A stretch of 5,191 nucleotides of DNA from positions 1-5,191 of the forward strand of contig CABVEG010000150.1 of NCBI GenBank assembly GCA_902497185.1. The letters are read 5' to 3'. How positions within the stretch are numbered: the first letter of the stretch is position 1; each line of letters begins with the position of its first letter. This document shows, piece by piece, positions 1 through 5,191 of this stretch. Position numbers and translations under genes: made by a program. The DNA is from an uncultured Eubacteriales bacterium. GTDB taxonomy: Bacteria > Bacillota > Clostridia > Lachnospirales > CAG-274. The notes beneath the pieces were generated by a model. It searched no databases and was not told where the DNA came from. It saw only the letters and a program-made list of their open reading frames with translations.

Positions 1-29
1 TTTAATAGTGTTATTATGATGTTAATTAA

Positions 30-247
30 ATCGTTGATGAGGACAGTAGCTTTTTGATTACCCATTCAGAGAGGAATGTATTTGCTGAGAGCATTCTATG
101 GCGGCGAAATGTGAATACCACCTCTGAGTAGCTCTAATAAAGCTCGGCTTAACCCCGTTAACGGTTATAAAAGCGGCAGTTTTTACTGCAATTAGGGTGG
201 AACCACGGTAACTCGTCCCTTTTGGGACCTGTTGCCGTTTTTTTGTA
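30..247 (+). promoter_or_regulatory. Threonine-specific T-box riboswitch leader of thrS
   Basis: This leader should bind tRNA-Thr and read its charging state: uncharged tRNA stabilises an antiterminator and lets transcription run into thrS. The T-box opening (GATGAGGACAGTAGC) starts near 36. Stem I is closed by CAGAG (67-71) with CTCTG (122-126). The specifier loop holds ACC (117-119), a Thr codon, followed by the usual purine A120. A stem III-like CCGTTAACGG lies at about 155-164, and a small hairpin GCAGT/ACTGC at 176-189. The T-box AGGGTGGAACCACGG spans 194-208; its TGGA (198-201) would pair with a tRNA 3' end UCCA, as expected for Bacillota tRNA-Thr. The antiterminator pairs AGGG (194-197) with CCCT (217-220) and ACG (205-207) with CGT (214-216), excluding the terminator. 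A TATGAT at 15-20 could be the -10 box, but its -35 would lie outside the window. The 5' limit is approximate. Confidence 0.96.
206..244 (+). terminator. Conditional intrinsic terminator of the T-box leader
   Basis: The stem pairs CGGTAAC (206-212) with GTTGCCG (231-237) and GTCCC (215-219) with GGGAC (224-228), with a TTTT loop and a run of seven T after the stem (238-244). It shares bases 206-220 with the antiterminator, so the two folds exclude each other. It should form when tRNA-Thr is charged and stop transcription before thrS. Confidence 0.93.
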
Positions 248-271
248 TTTTATTTTAAAGGAGTGTAAAAG

Positions 272-2179
272 ATGGTAAATGTTACTTTAAAGGATGGCAG
301 TGTTAAATCCTATGAAGCAGGTACTTCTATTCTTGACATTGCTAAGGATTTAAGCGAAGGCTTAGCAAGAAATGCCTGTTGTGGTATTATTAACGGCGAG
401 GTTGTGGATTTAAGAGAGGGTGTTAAAGAGGATTGTGAGGTTGAAATCTGTACATTTGACTCTCCTGAGGGCAAGAGAGCTTTCAGACACACAGCATCTC
501 ATATTTTAGCACAGGCTGTAAAGAGATTATATCCACAGGCTAAGTGTGCTATTGGTCCTTCAACTGATGATGGCTTTTATTATGATTTTGATGATATAGT
601 TTTTAATCCTGAAGATTTTGAAAAAATTGAAAAGGAAATGAAGAAGATTGTTAAAGAAAATCTTCCTATTGAAAGATTTGAGCTTCCAAGAGCAGAGGCT
701 ATTAAGTTTATGGAAGAAAAGGGCGAGCCTTATAAGGTAGAGCTTATTAATGACCTTCCTGAGGATGCTGTTATATCTTTCTATAAGCAGGGTGAATTTA
801 CTGACCTTTGTGCAGGTCCTCACCTTATGTCAACCAAGTATTGCAAGGCTATTAAGATTATGAGTGTTGCAGGTGCTTACTGGAGAGGAAGCGAAAAGAA
901 CAAGATGCTTGCCCGTTTATATGCAACAGCCTATACTAAGGCAAGTGACCTTGAGGCGTACCTTAATATGCTTGAAGAGGCTAAAAAGAGAGATCACAGA
1001 AAGTTGGGCAAGGAATTGGGCTTATTCTGTATTCTTGACGAAGGTCCTGGATTCCCGTTCTTCCTGCCAAAGGGTATGGTATTAAAAAATACTCTTCTTG
1101 ACTATTGGAGAGAAATACACAAGAAGGCAGGCTATGTTGAAATTCAAACTCCTATGATGCTTAACAGACAGCTTTGGGAGCGTTCAGGACACTGGGATCA
1201 CTATAAGGAAAATATGTACACAACTAAGATTGATGATGTTGACTTTGCAATTAAGCCAATGAACTGTCCCGGCGGTATGCTTGTTTATATGCAGGAACCT
1301 CATTCCTACAGAGATTTGCCTATTAGAGCAGGTGAAATAGGTCTTGTACACAGACATGAAAAGAGCGGTGCTTTACATGGGCTTATGAGAGTAAGATGTT
1401 TCTCACAGGATGATGCCCATATTTTTATGACTCCTGACCAGATTAAGGATGAAATTAAGGGTGTAGTAGCTCTTATTGATCAGGTTTATACTTTATTTGG
1501 ATTTAACTATCACATTGAGCTTTCTACTCGTCCTGAGGACTCTATGGGTTCAGATGAGGACTGGGAAAGAGCTACAGCAGGCTTAAAGGGTGCTCTTGAT
1601 GAATTAGGCAGAGATTATGTTATTAATGAGGGCGACGGTGCTTTTTATGGTCCTAAGATCGACTTCCATCTTGAGGATTCCTTGGGCAGAACATGGCAGT
1701 GCGGTACTATTCAGCTTGATATGCAGTTACCTGAAAGATTCCAGCTTGAATATACTGACAAGGACGGCGAAAAGAAGCGCCCTGTTATGATTCACAGAGT
1801 TTGTTTTGGTTCTATTGAAAGATTTATAGGTATTTTAATTGAGCATTTTGCAGGTCATTTCCCAACATGGTTAGCTCCTGTTCAGGTTAAGGTGCTTCCT
1901 ATTTCAGATAAGTATGCTGACTATGCAAAGAAGGTTGAGGCTGCTTTTGAAGATGCAGGTGTAAGGGTTGAAACTGACCACAGAGCAGAAAAGATTGGCT
2001 ATAAGATAAGAGAAGCAAGAAATGAAAGAGTTCCTTATATTGTTGTAGTAGGTGAAAAGGAAGCAGAGAATAATACTCTTTCAGTAAGATGTAAGGGTGA
2101 GGATTTAGGCGCTTATAAGCTTGATGATTTTATTGCTGAAATTAAGGAAGAAATTAAGAATAAGACAAAGAGATGGTAA
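272..2179 (+). CDS. thrS: Threonyl-tRNA synthetase (class II), full length
   Basis: This cytoplasmic enzyme attaches threonine to tRNA-Thr using ATP and edits mischarged Ser-tRNA-Thr. At 635 residues it has the usual bacterial length. Domains in order are TGS (about 1-62), the editing domain (about 65-225) with H73xxxH77 and C180xxxH184, the class II catalytic core (about 240-530), and the C-terminal anticodon-binding domain (about 535-630). The catalytic zinc ligands are present: C332 (in MNCPGG), H383 (in DDAHIF) and H508 (in MIHR), as are the motif 2 region around RHEKSGALHGL and motif 3 GSIERF (513-518). The ATG at 272 follows AAAGGAG (257-263) at 8 bases, which fixes the start. Expression is set by the T-box leader just upstream. 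The stop TAA is followed 8 bases later by a perfect hairpin. All residues expected for charging and editing are visible, so it should be active. Confidence 0.99.
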   Translation: MVNVTLKDGSVKSYEAGTSILDIAKDLSEGLARNACCGIINGEVVDLREGVKEDCEVEICTFDSPEGKRAFRHTASHILAQAVKRLYPQAKCAIGPSTDDGFYYDFDDIVFNPEDFEKIEKEMKKIVKENLPIERFELPRAEAIKFMEEKGEPYKVELINDLPEDAVISFYKQGEFTDLCAGPHLMSTKYCKAIKIMSVAGAYWRGSEKNKMLARLYATAYTKASDLEAYLNMLEEAKKRDHRKLGKELGLFCILDEGPGFPFFLPKGMVLKNTLLDYWREIHKKAGYVEIQTPMMLNRQLWERSGHWDHYKENMYTTKIDDVDFAIKPMNCPGGMLVYMQEPHSYRDLPIRAGEIGLVHRHEKSGALHGLMRVRCFSQDDAHIFMTPDQIKDEIKGVVALIDQVYTLFGFNYHIELSTRPEDSMGSDEDWERATAGLKGALDELGRDYVINEGDGAFYGPKIDFHLEDSLGRTWQCGTIQLDMQLPERFQLEYTDKDGEKKRPVMIHRVCFGSIERFIGILIEHFAGHFPTWLAPVQVKVLPISDKYADYAKKVEAAFEDAGVRVETDHRAEKIGYKIREARNERVPYIVVVGEKEAENNTLSVRCKGEDLGAYKLDDFIAEIKEEIKNKTKRW

Positions 2180-2187
2180 ATTAATGT

Positions 2188-2221
2188 TTATCTTACGATT
2201 GGCTTGCCAATCGTAAGATAA
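2188..2221. repeat. Perfect 16-bp inverted repeat just after thrS
   Basis: The arms TTATCTTACGATTGGC (2188-2203) and its exact reverse complement (2206-2221) are separated only by TT. It begins 8 bases after the thrS stop codon. On neither strand is the stem followed by a T run, so it is not a standard intrinsic terminator. In RNA it would form a very stable hairpin that could protect the thrS mRNA 3' end from exonucleases; in DNA it could extrude as a cruciform. Function is inferred only; the symmetry is seen directly. Confidence 0.85.
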
Positions 2222-2253
2222 GAATTCAAAAGCATTTTGCGGTCGCACAAAGT

Positions 2254-2286
2254 TTGTCTGTTTATTATTTTATAATAAACAGACAA
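2254..2286. repeat. Perfect 15-bp hairpin inside the nested block
   Basis: TTGTCTGTTTATTAT (2254-2268) and its exact reverse complement (2272-2286) flank a TTT loop. No T tract follows the stem on the + strand, so it does not look like a terminator. Confidence 0.82.
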
Positions 2287-2299
2287 CGACTGCGATGCT

Positions 2300-2350
2300 G
2301 TGCAAAAACGTGAGCCTACTTTTTTCTTTAATAAAGGCTCGTTTTTGCAC
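2300..2350. repeat. Second long hairpin inside the nested block
   Basis: GTGCAAAAAC (2300-2309) pairs with GTTTTTGCAC (2341-2350), and GAGCC (2312-2316) with GGCTC (2336-2340). The result is 15 pairs with a two-base bulge GT at 2310-2311. The apical loop of 19 bases holds TTTTTT (2320-2325). No T run follows the 3' arm, so it is not a canonical terminator. Confidence 0.8.
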
Positions 2351-2379
2351 CAAGCAAAATTGGTAAGCTTTTGAATTTG

Positions 2380-2421
2380 CGTGAGGTTCTTGCCTAAATG
2401 GCAAGGTTCTCACGTTTGTTT
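2380..2421 (+). terminator. Probable terminator of the thrS transcript
   Basis: CGTGAG (2380-2385) pairs with CTCACG (2409-2414), and CTTGCC (2389-2394) with GGCAAG (2400-2405), with loop TAAAT. The two helices are joined by a GTT/GTT internal loop that can form two G-U wobbles. The tail TTTGTTT (2415-2421) is T-rich but interrupted, so termination may be incomplete. Of the hairpins in this gap it is the only one followed by a T-rich tract, and it lies about 200 bases past the thrS stop. If it is the real end, the nested block is transcribed as thrS 3' UTR. Confidence 0.6.
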
Positions 2422-2492
2422 AGCATAGCTATTAATAGCCATTTTATAGAGTAACTAATAAGTTAAACATTAATTTACAAACGGAGGAAAAA

Positions 2493-3482
2493 ATGTCAGA
2501 AAATAAAATTTTTGAAAGTCAGCCTAATCTTATGTCCTACATTCCGGGATTAAAGGTTGTGGATGCTACATTAAGAGATGGTGGACTTGTTAATGATTTT
2601 AAATTTACAGATGAATTTGTTAAGGATCTATATCTTGCAAACATTAAAGCAGGTGTAGACTATATGGAATTTGGTTATAAGGCATCAAAGGAAATATTTG
2701 ATGAAACAAAATTCGGCAAGTGGAAATTTTGTGTTGATAAGGATGTAAAGGATATTGTAGGCGAAAATGCGACACCTTTAAAGCTTGCTGTTATGCTTGA
2801 TGTTGGCAGAACTGATAAAAACGATGTACTTCCTAAGGAGGAAAGCCCTTTTGACCTTGTAAGAGTAGCTACATATATTCATCAAATTCCTGCTGCTATT
2901 GACTTGATTGAAGATGCAAAAGCCAAGGGCTATGAGGTTTCAGTAAATATTATGGCAGTATCAAAGGTAAGAGAGGATCAGTTGGTTGAAGGTCTTGAAA
3001 TGCTTGCAAAGAGCAGTTGTGATATTATATATCTTGTAGATAGCTTTGGCTCATTTTATCCTGAGGAAATAGAGGTTCTTACAAGAAGATATGTGGATAT
3101 AGGTAAGAAGTATAATAAAAAAATAGGTTTCCATGGTCATAATAATCAGCAGCTTGCTTTTGCCAACACAATTACAGCAATGAAAAACGGTGCCACATAT
3201 GTTGATGCAACTATGAGTGGTATGGGCAGAGGTGCAGGCAACTGCTTTATGGAGCTTTTACTCGGTCTTTTAAGAAATCCTAAGTATAATGTTGTACCTA
3301 CAATGGATTTTGTTGAAAAACATATTTTAAAATTAAAAGAAGATGGAATAGTTTGGGGTTATGATTTCCCATATCTTATGACAGGTATTTTAAACTGTCA
3401 TCCACGTTCTGCAATTAAATTTACTCATGATAAGAGAACAGATTATAAGAACTTTTATCACGAAATTCTTGAAATGGATTAA
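2493..3482 (+). CDS. HOA-aldolase-like DRE-TIM metallolyase
   Basis: This 329-residue protein is a TIM-barrel enzyme of the DRE-TIM (HMG-CoA lyase-like) superfamily, nearest to the 4-hydroxy-2-oxovalerate aldolase-like branch. Such enzymes make or break C-C bonds next to a keto acid using a divalent metal. Visible marks are D24-A-T-L-R-D29-G-G with likely metal ligand D29 and catalytic R28, VDSFG at 182-186, FHGHNN with metal ligands H214 and H216, and the glycine-rich SGMGRGAGN (242-250). The barrel covers about 20-270, followed by a tail with YDFPYLMTG and CHPRSA. The position that is a His in DmpG (LRDGxH) is Leu32, so the exact reaction should not be assumed. The start follows GGAGGA (2483-2488). 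No clear promoter was found in the upstream gap. It stands alone: no acylating aldehyde dehydrogenase or other pathway gene lies beside it. The superfamily is certain; the substrate is unknown. Confidence 0.9.
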   Translation: MSENKIFESQPNLMSYIPGLKVVDATLRDGGLVNDFKFTDEFVKDLYLANIKAGVDYMEFGYKASKEIFDETKFGKWKFCVDKDVKDIVGENATPLKLAVMLDVGRTDKNDVLPKEESPFDLVRVATYIHQIPAAIDLIEDAKAKGYEVSVNIMAVSKVREDQLVEGLEMLAKSSCDIIYLVDSFGSFYPEEIEVLTRRYVDIGKKYNKKIGFHGHNNQQLAFANTITAMKNGATYVDATMSGMGRGAGNCFMELLLGLLRNPKYNVVPTMDFVEKHILKLKEDGIVWGYDFPYLMTGILNCHPRSAIKFTHDKRTDYKNFYHEILEMD

Positions 3483-3488
3483 TATTTT

Positions 3489-3519
3489 AAACCCGTCAAT
3501 TAGATTTGGCGGGTTTTTT
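3489..3519 (+). terminator. Intrinsic terminator of the aldolase-like gene
   Basis: AACCCGTCAA (3490-3499) pairs with TTGGCGGGTT (3506-3515), ten pairs including one G-U, with loop TTAGAT, and the 3' arm runs into TTTTTT (3514-3519). It begins 6 bases after the stop codon. On the opposite strand the tail is TTTAAAATATT, so it might also weakly stop readthrough from the convergent MATE gene. Confidence 0.94.
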
Positions 3520-3584
3520 GCTATATATGTTTTCATAAAAAAGCATTTTTTAGCTAATAAAAATATATCTACTTATTTATTTTA

Positions 3585-4955
3585 TTATATATTTGAATAG
3601 CTGTTTTGACTTTCATACTTCAATTCCTTAGAGAGGTGTATTGACATAAATACAGTAATAATTGCTGTTATAATATCGGCTATTGGTTGTGAGTAAAGTA
3701 TTGCATTTATTCCCCAAAACACAGGAAGAATCAAAATCACAGGGACAAAGCAAATTCCTTGCCTGCAAGCTCCAAGAATAAAGCCCTCTTTACCTTTGCC
3801 AAGTGCAAGAAACAAAGTGGAATAAACTGTATGAAAACCAAATAGGAAAAATGAAAATCCATTTGCCATAAGAGATTTTTTACCTATGGAAATCATTTTT
3901 GCGTTATCTCCTGCAAACTGTGAAATAATCTGTTTAGAAAATAAAATCATTAACATACCGACAAAAATGCAGAAAACCGTTGACCATAAAATTGAGGTTT
4001 TAATGACTTTTTTCAGACGCTCATACTTTTTTGCTCCGTAACTAAATCCTGCAATTGGTTGAAAGCCCTTTAAAAATCCAAATACAACCAAAGTTCCCAT
4101 AGAGGTTATTCTTGTAACTGCTCCCATACCGGCAATAACAGCATCACCATATACATTTGCAGCTCTGTTAATCAGCATTATGGAAAGACTTGTAAGAAGT
4201 TGAAACGTCAGAGTAGGAATACCTATTTTCAAAATTTCCATCATTATATTTTTGGTAGGTCTATAATATTTAATATTGAAATCAAAGAGGCTCTTTTTTC
4301 GATATATATAGGATAAATAGACCGTTGTAGAAATGAATTGTGAAATAGCTGTAGAAATTGCAGCACCTGTCACACCCATATTAAATATATAAATGAAAAT
4401 TGGGTCTAAAGCAATATTCAAAAGGGCTCCCAGCAACAAAGCACACATAGTTGTTTTTGCAGCGCCTTCGCTTGTTACAATATTATTCATTGTCACATTA
4501 AACACATTAAAGATAGACGATATTAAATAAATTCTTGCATATTTTAGTGCGTAGGGCATAATTGTTTCTGTTGCGCCTAAAAGTATCAAAATTGGTTTGA
4601 GAAAAAGGATTGTAATAATAATTATTATTGCACCGATAAAAATACTGCTGTATAATGCAGTAACAGCTACTTGGCTTGCTGCATATTTATCTGCCCTTCC
4701 TAAAAGTCTGGAAAGGCAAGATGCAGCTCCATTGCCAAACATCAGCCCTAAACCCACAATAATTTGACCTAATGGGAATACAATGGAAATTGCTCCCATA
4801 GGACTTTCCCCCAGACTCCCTACAAAGTAAGCGTCTGCAATATTGTAAAGGGCATTTATTAACATACCAATCATAATAGGTATACCCAGTGCCATAAGTG
4901 CTTTGGGTATAGACGCACTTCCCAGTAGTTCCATTTTTTTGTTTTGTTCATTCAT
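3585..4955 (-). CDS. MATE-family multidrug/cation antiporter
   Basis: This inner-membrane efflux protein should export drugs or other cationic compounds in exchange for Na+ or H+. From the ATG at 4955 it has 456 residues, typical of the family, with about twelve hydrophobic segments in two MatE halves (about 12-215 and 235-435) joined by a basic cytoplasmic stretch near YIYRKKS. Family marks include LYNIADAYFVG (36-46) with acidic D41, FGNGAAS (73-79), NIALDPIF with D184, and in the second half GFLKGFQPIAGFSYGA. It resembles the MepA/DinF side of the family; the substrate cannot be read from sequence. A GTG at 4964 is in frame but overlaps the ribosome binding site, so the ATG nine bases further in is preferred. 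It is convergent with the aldolase-like gene and divergent from a PadR-type regulator, suggesting local repression of the pump. Confidence 0.95.
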   Translation of the reverse strand: MNEQNKKMELLGSASIPKALMALGIPIMIGMLINALYNIADAYFVGSLGESPMGAISIVFPLGQIIVGLGLMFGNGAASCLSRLLGRADKYAASQVAVTALYSSIFIGAIIIIITILFLKPILILLGATETIMPYALKYARIYLISSIFNVFNVTMNNIVTSEGAAKTTMCALLLGALLNIALDPIFIYIFNMGVTGAAISTAISQFISTTVYLSYIYRKKSLFDFNIKYYRPTKNIMMEILKIGIPTLTFQLLTSLSIMLINRAANVYGDAVIAGMGAVTRITSMGTLVVFGFLKGFQPIAGFSYGAKKYERLKKVIKTSILWSTVFCIFVGMLMILFSKQIISQFAGDNAKMISIGKKSLMANGFSFFLFGFHTVYSTLFLALGKGKEGFILGACRQGICFVPVILILPVFWGINAILYSQPIADIITAIITVFMSIHLSKELKYESQNSYSNI

Positions 4956-4963
4956 GATTAACA

Positions 4964-4969
4964 CTCCTT
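4964..4969 (-). promoter_or_regulatory. Ribosome binding site that sets the MATE start
   Basis: Read on the minus strand this is AAGGAG, followed by eight bases (TGTTAATC) and then ATG at 4955. The in-frame GTG at 4964 shares its first G with this site, leaving no spacing, so it is very unlikely to be the start. Confidence 0.88.
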
Positions 4970-4972
4970 ATC

Positions 4973-5001
4973 TTGACATAAGTTATTTTTTGAGTTACCA
5001 T
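4973..5001 (+). promoter_or_regulatory. Candidate promoter of the PadR-type gene
   Basis: A perfect -35 TTGACA (4973-4978) is followed after 17 bases by TACCAT (4996-5001), four of six -10 bases. It would start RNA near 5008 and give a leader of about 100 bases. An alternative is TATAAT at 5051-5056 or 5059-5064, closer to the gene, but neither has a recognisable -35. Confidence 0.45.
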
Positions 5002-5073
5002 AAATTATAGTGATATAAAGATAAGTGATATAAATTATAGTAACATAGGTTATAATACTATAATTTATAGTAT
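4994..5073. promoter_or_regulatory. Operator-like array with 15-bp period
   Basis: Five consecutive 15-base units (starting 4994, 5009, 5024, 5039, 5054) resemble AGTGATATAAATTAT, with T at unit position 3 and ATA at positions 7-9 in all five. Every second unit boundary forms a pseudo-palindrome like ACTATAA-N-TTATAGT. The centres are 5004 (one mismatch), 5034 (two mismatches) and 5064 (perfect, extended to 9-bp arms, 5055-5073), exactly 30 bp apart. The 12-mer ATAAATTATAGT occurs three times: 5000-5011 and 5030-5041 on +, and 5057-5068 on -. The array lies between two divergent genes, one a PadR-type regulator, so it is probably that regulator's binding region. That assignment is inferred. 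Confidence 0.72.
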
Positions 5074-5080
5074 ATGTCAA
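5052..5080 (-). promoter_or_regulatory. Sigma-A promoter of the MATE gene
   Basis: On the minus strand there is a perfect -35 TTGACA (5080-5075), a 17-base spacer, and -10 TATTAT (5057-5052, five of six consensus bases). Transcription should start near 5045, giving a leader of about 90 bases. A perfect palindrome (5055-5073) fills the spacer, so a bound repressor would directly block RNA polymerase. Confidence 0.8.
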
Positions 5081-5107
5081 GATTATTTTTACAAAAGGAG
5101 AATTTTT

Positions 5108-5191
5108 ATGGCAACAATTGATTTAATTGTATTGGGAATTTTAAAACAGAAGCAATTAAGCGCTTATGATATTCAAAAAGTTGTGGAGTAT
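5108..5191 (+). CDS. PadR-family transcriptional regulator, N-terminal part
   Basis: Only the first 28 codons are in the window; the gene runs off the right edge. The visible residues begin MATIDLIVLGILKQKQ and continue LSAYDIQKVVEY, matching the opening of PadR-family winged-helix regulators (typically a hydrophobic LxLGxL helix, a short turn, then a GY-I-K type helix; here the G is Ala). The start follows AAGGAG (5095-5100) at 7 bases. PadR proteins are usually dimeric repressors that respond to small toxic or phenolic molecules and often sit beside the efflux gene they control. Here the divergent neighbour is a MATE pump, with operator-like palindromes in between, so control of both genes is likely. 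The assignment rests on a short N-terminus and context. Confidence 0.78.
   Translation, partial: MATIDLIVLGILKQKQLSAYDIQKVVEY

Larger units (their letters stand above)
2223..2377. other. Nested inverted-repeat block (three-way-junction fold)
   Basis: The outer helix pairs AATTCAAAAGC (2223-2233) with GCTTTTGAATT (2367-2377), then ATTTTGC (2234-2240) with GCAAAAT (2354-2360), with a six-base bulge TGGTAA (2361-2366) on the 3' side. It encloses two long hairpins, at 2254-2286 and 2300-2350. The linker after the first hairpin can pair in two mutually exclusive ways: GTCG (2242-2245) with CGAC (2287-2290), or TCGCA (2243-2247) with TGCGA (2291-2295). There is no convincing coding content. It could be a small miniature inverted-repeat element whose outer arms are terminal repeats, a structured RNA, or an elaborate 3' UTR. 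I see no clear target-site duplication at its edges. I do not recognise it as a known RNA family. Confidence 0.7.
4970..5083. repeat. 11-bp inverted repeat carrying both -35 boxes
   Basis: ATCTTGACATA (4970-4980) and its exact reverse complement TATGTCAAGAT (5073-5083) bracket the operator array. Each arm contains a perfect TTGACA facing inward, so the two promoters point toward each other across the shared region although the genes themselves diverge. Confidence 0.8.

Noticed and set aside
15..20. TATGAT as the -10 box of the thrS promoter
   Set aside because: The position suits a start near 27, just before the T-box leader, but the matching -35 would lie outside the window, so it cannot be supported.
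310..492. A 60-codon minus-strand reading frame inside thrS
   Set aside because: It lies wholly opposite a certain thrS coding region and shows no recognisable protein features; it is a shadow of the real gene.
560..823. An 87-codon minus-strand reading frame inside thrS, rich in F, I, L and K
   Set aside because: Its hydrophobic look comes from reading AT-rich thrS codons in antisense. It is fully overlapped by the editing domain of thrS.
864..1085. A 73-codon plus-strand reading frame in another frame of thrS
   Set aside because: It is entirely inside thrS, with no separate ribosome binding site or family similarity.
2295..2366. A 23-codon reading frame starting MLCKNVSLLF in the nested hairpin block
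   Set aside because: There is no Shine-Dalgarno sequence before its ATG, and its bases are explained by the hairpin arms at 2300-2350.
2415..2492. A promoter for the aldolase-like gene
   Set aside because: Several AT-rich hexamers are present (for example TATAGA at 2445-2450), but none has a -35 box at an acceptable distance. The gene may have a weak promoter or depend on readthrough from thrS.
3536..3552. TAAAAAA-GCA-TTTTTTA inverted repeat between the convergent genes, a possible MATE terminator
   Set aside because: The stem is only A-T pairs and weak, so it cannot be told apart from AT-rich background. No better terminator for the MATE gene was found in 3520-3584.
4994..5073. The 15-bp repeats as a CRISPR array or replication iterons
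   Set aside because: Units are too short and have no spacers for CRISPR. They lie between a pump gene and a regulator gene rather than next to a replication initiator gene.

Overview
This window looks like chromosomal DNA from a low-GC, AT-rich Bacillota bacterium, probably a Clostridia. The clues are a T-box riboswitch ahead of an aminoacyl-tRNA synthetase gene, strong AGGAG-type ribosome binding sites, AGA-rich arginine codons, sigma-A-like promoters and intrinsic terminators. I cannot name a genus from the sequence alone.

Layout. Positions 1-247 hold a threonine T-box leader (specifier codon ACC, T-box motif, antiterminator and terminator). It controls thrS (272-2179, +), a full-length threonyl-tRNA synthetase. 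Between thrS and the next gene is a 313-base gap (2180-2492) packed with inverted repeats: a perfect 16-bp hairpin just after the thrS stop, then an 18-bp helix in two parts that encloses two further long hairpins, then a terminator-like hairpin with a T-rich tail. Next is a DRE-TIM metallolyase of the 4-hydroxy-2-oxovalerate aldolase-like branch (2493-3482, +), closed by a clear intrinsic terminator. Facing it is a MATE-family multidrug/cation antiporter (3585-4955, -). The start of a PadR-family regulator (5108 to the window end, +) diverges from the MATE gene.

How the parts work together. The thrS unit senses uncharged tRNA-Thr through its own leader. The aldolase-like gene appears to be a separate single-gene unit with no pathway partner in view. 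The MATE and PadR genes form a classic efflux pump/local repressor pair. Their 152-base gap holds two face-to-face promoters whose TTGACA boxes lie in an 11-bp inverted repeat. Between them lie three pseudo-palindromic operator-like sites with centres exactly 30 bp apart, inside a roughly 15-bp periodic array. The two points most worth a second look are the nested-hairpin block after thrS and this operator array. Nothing here amounts to a demonstrably new multi-gene system.
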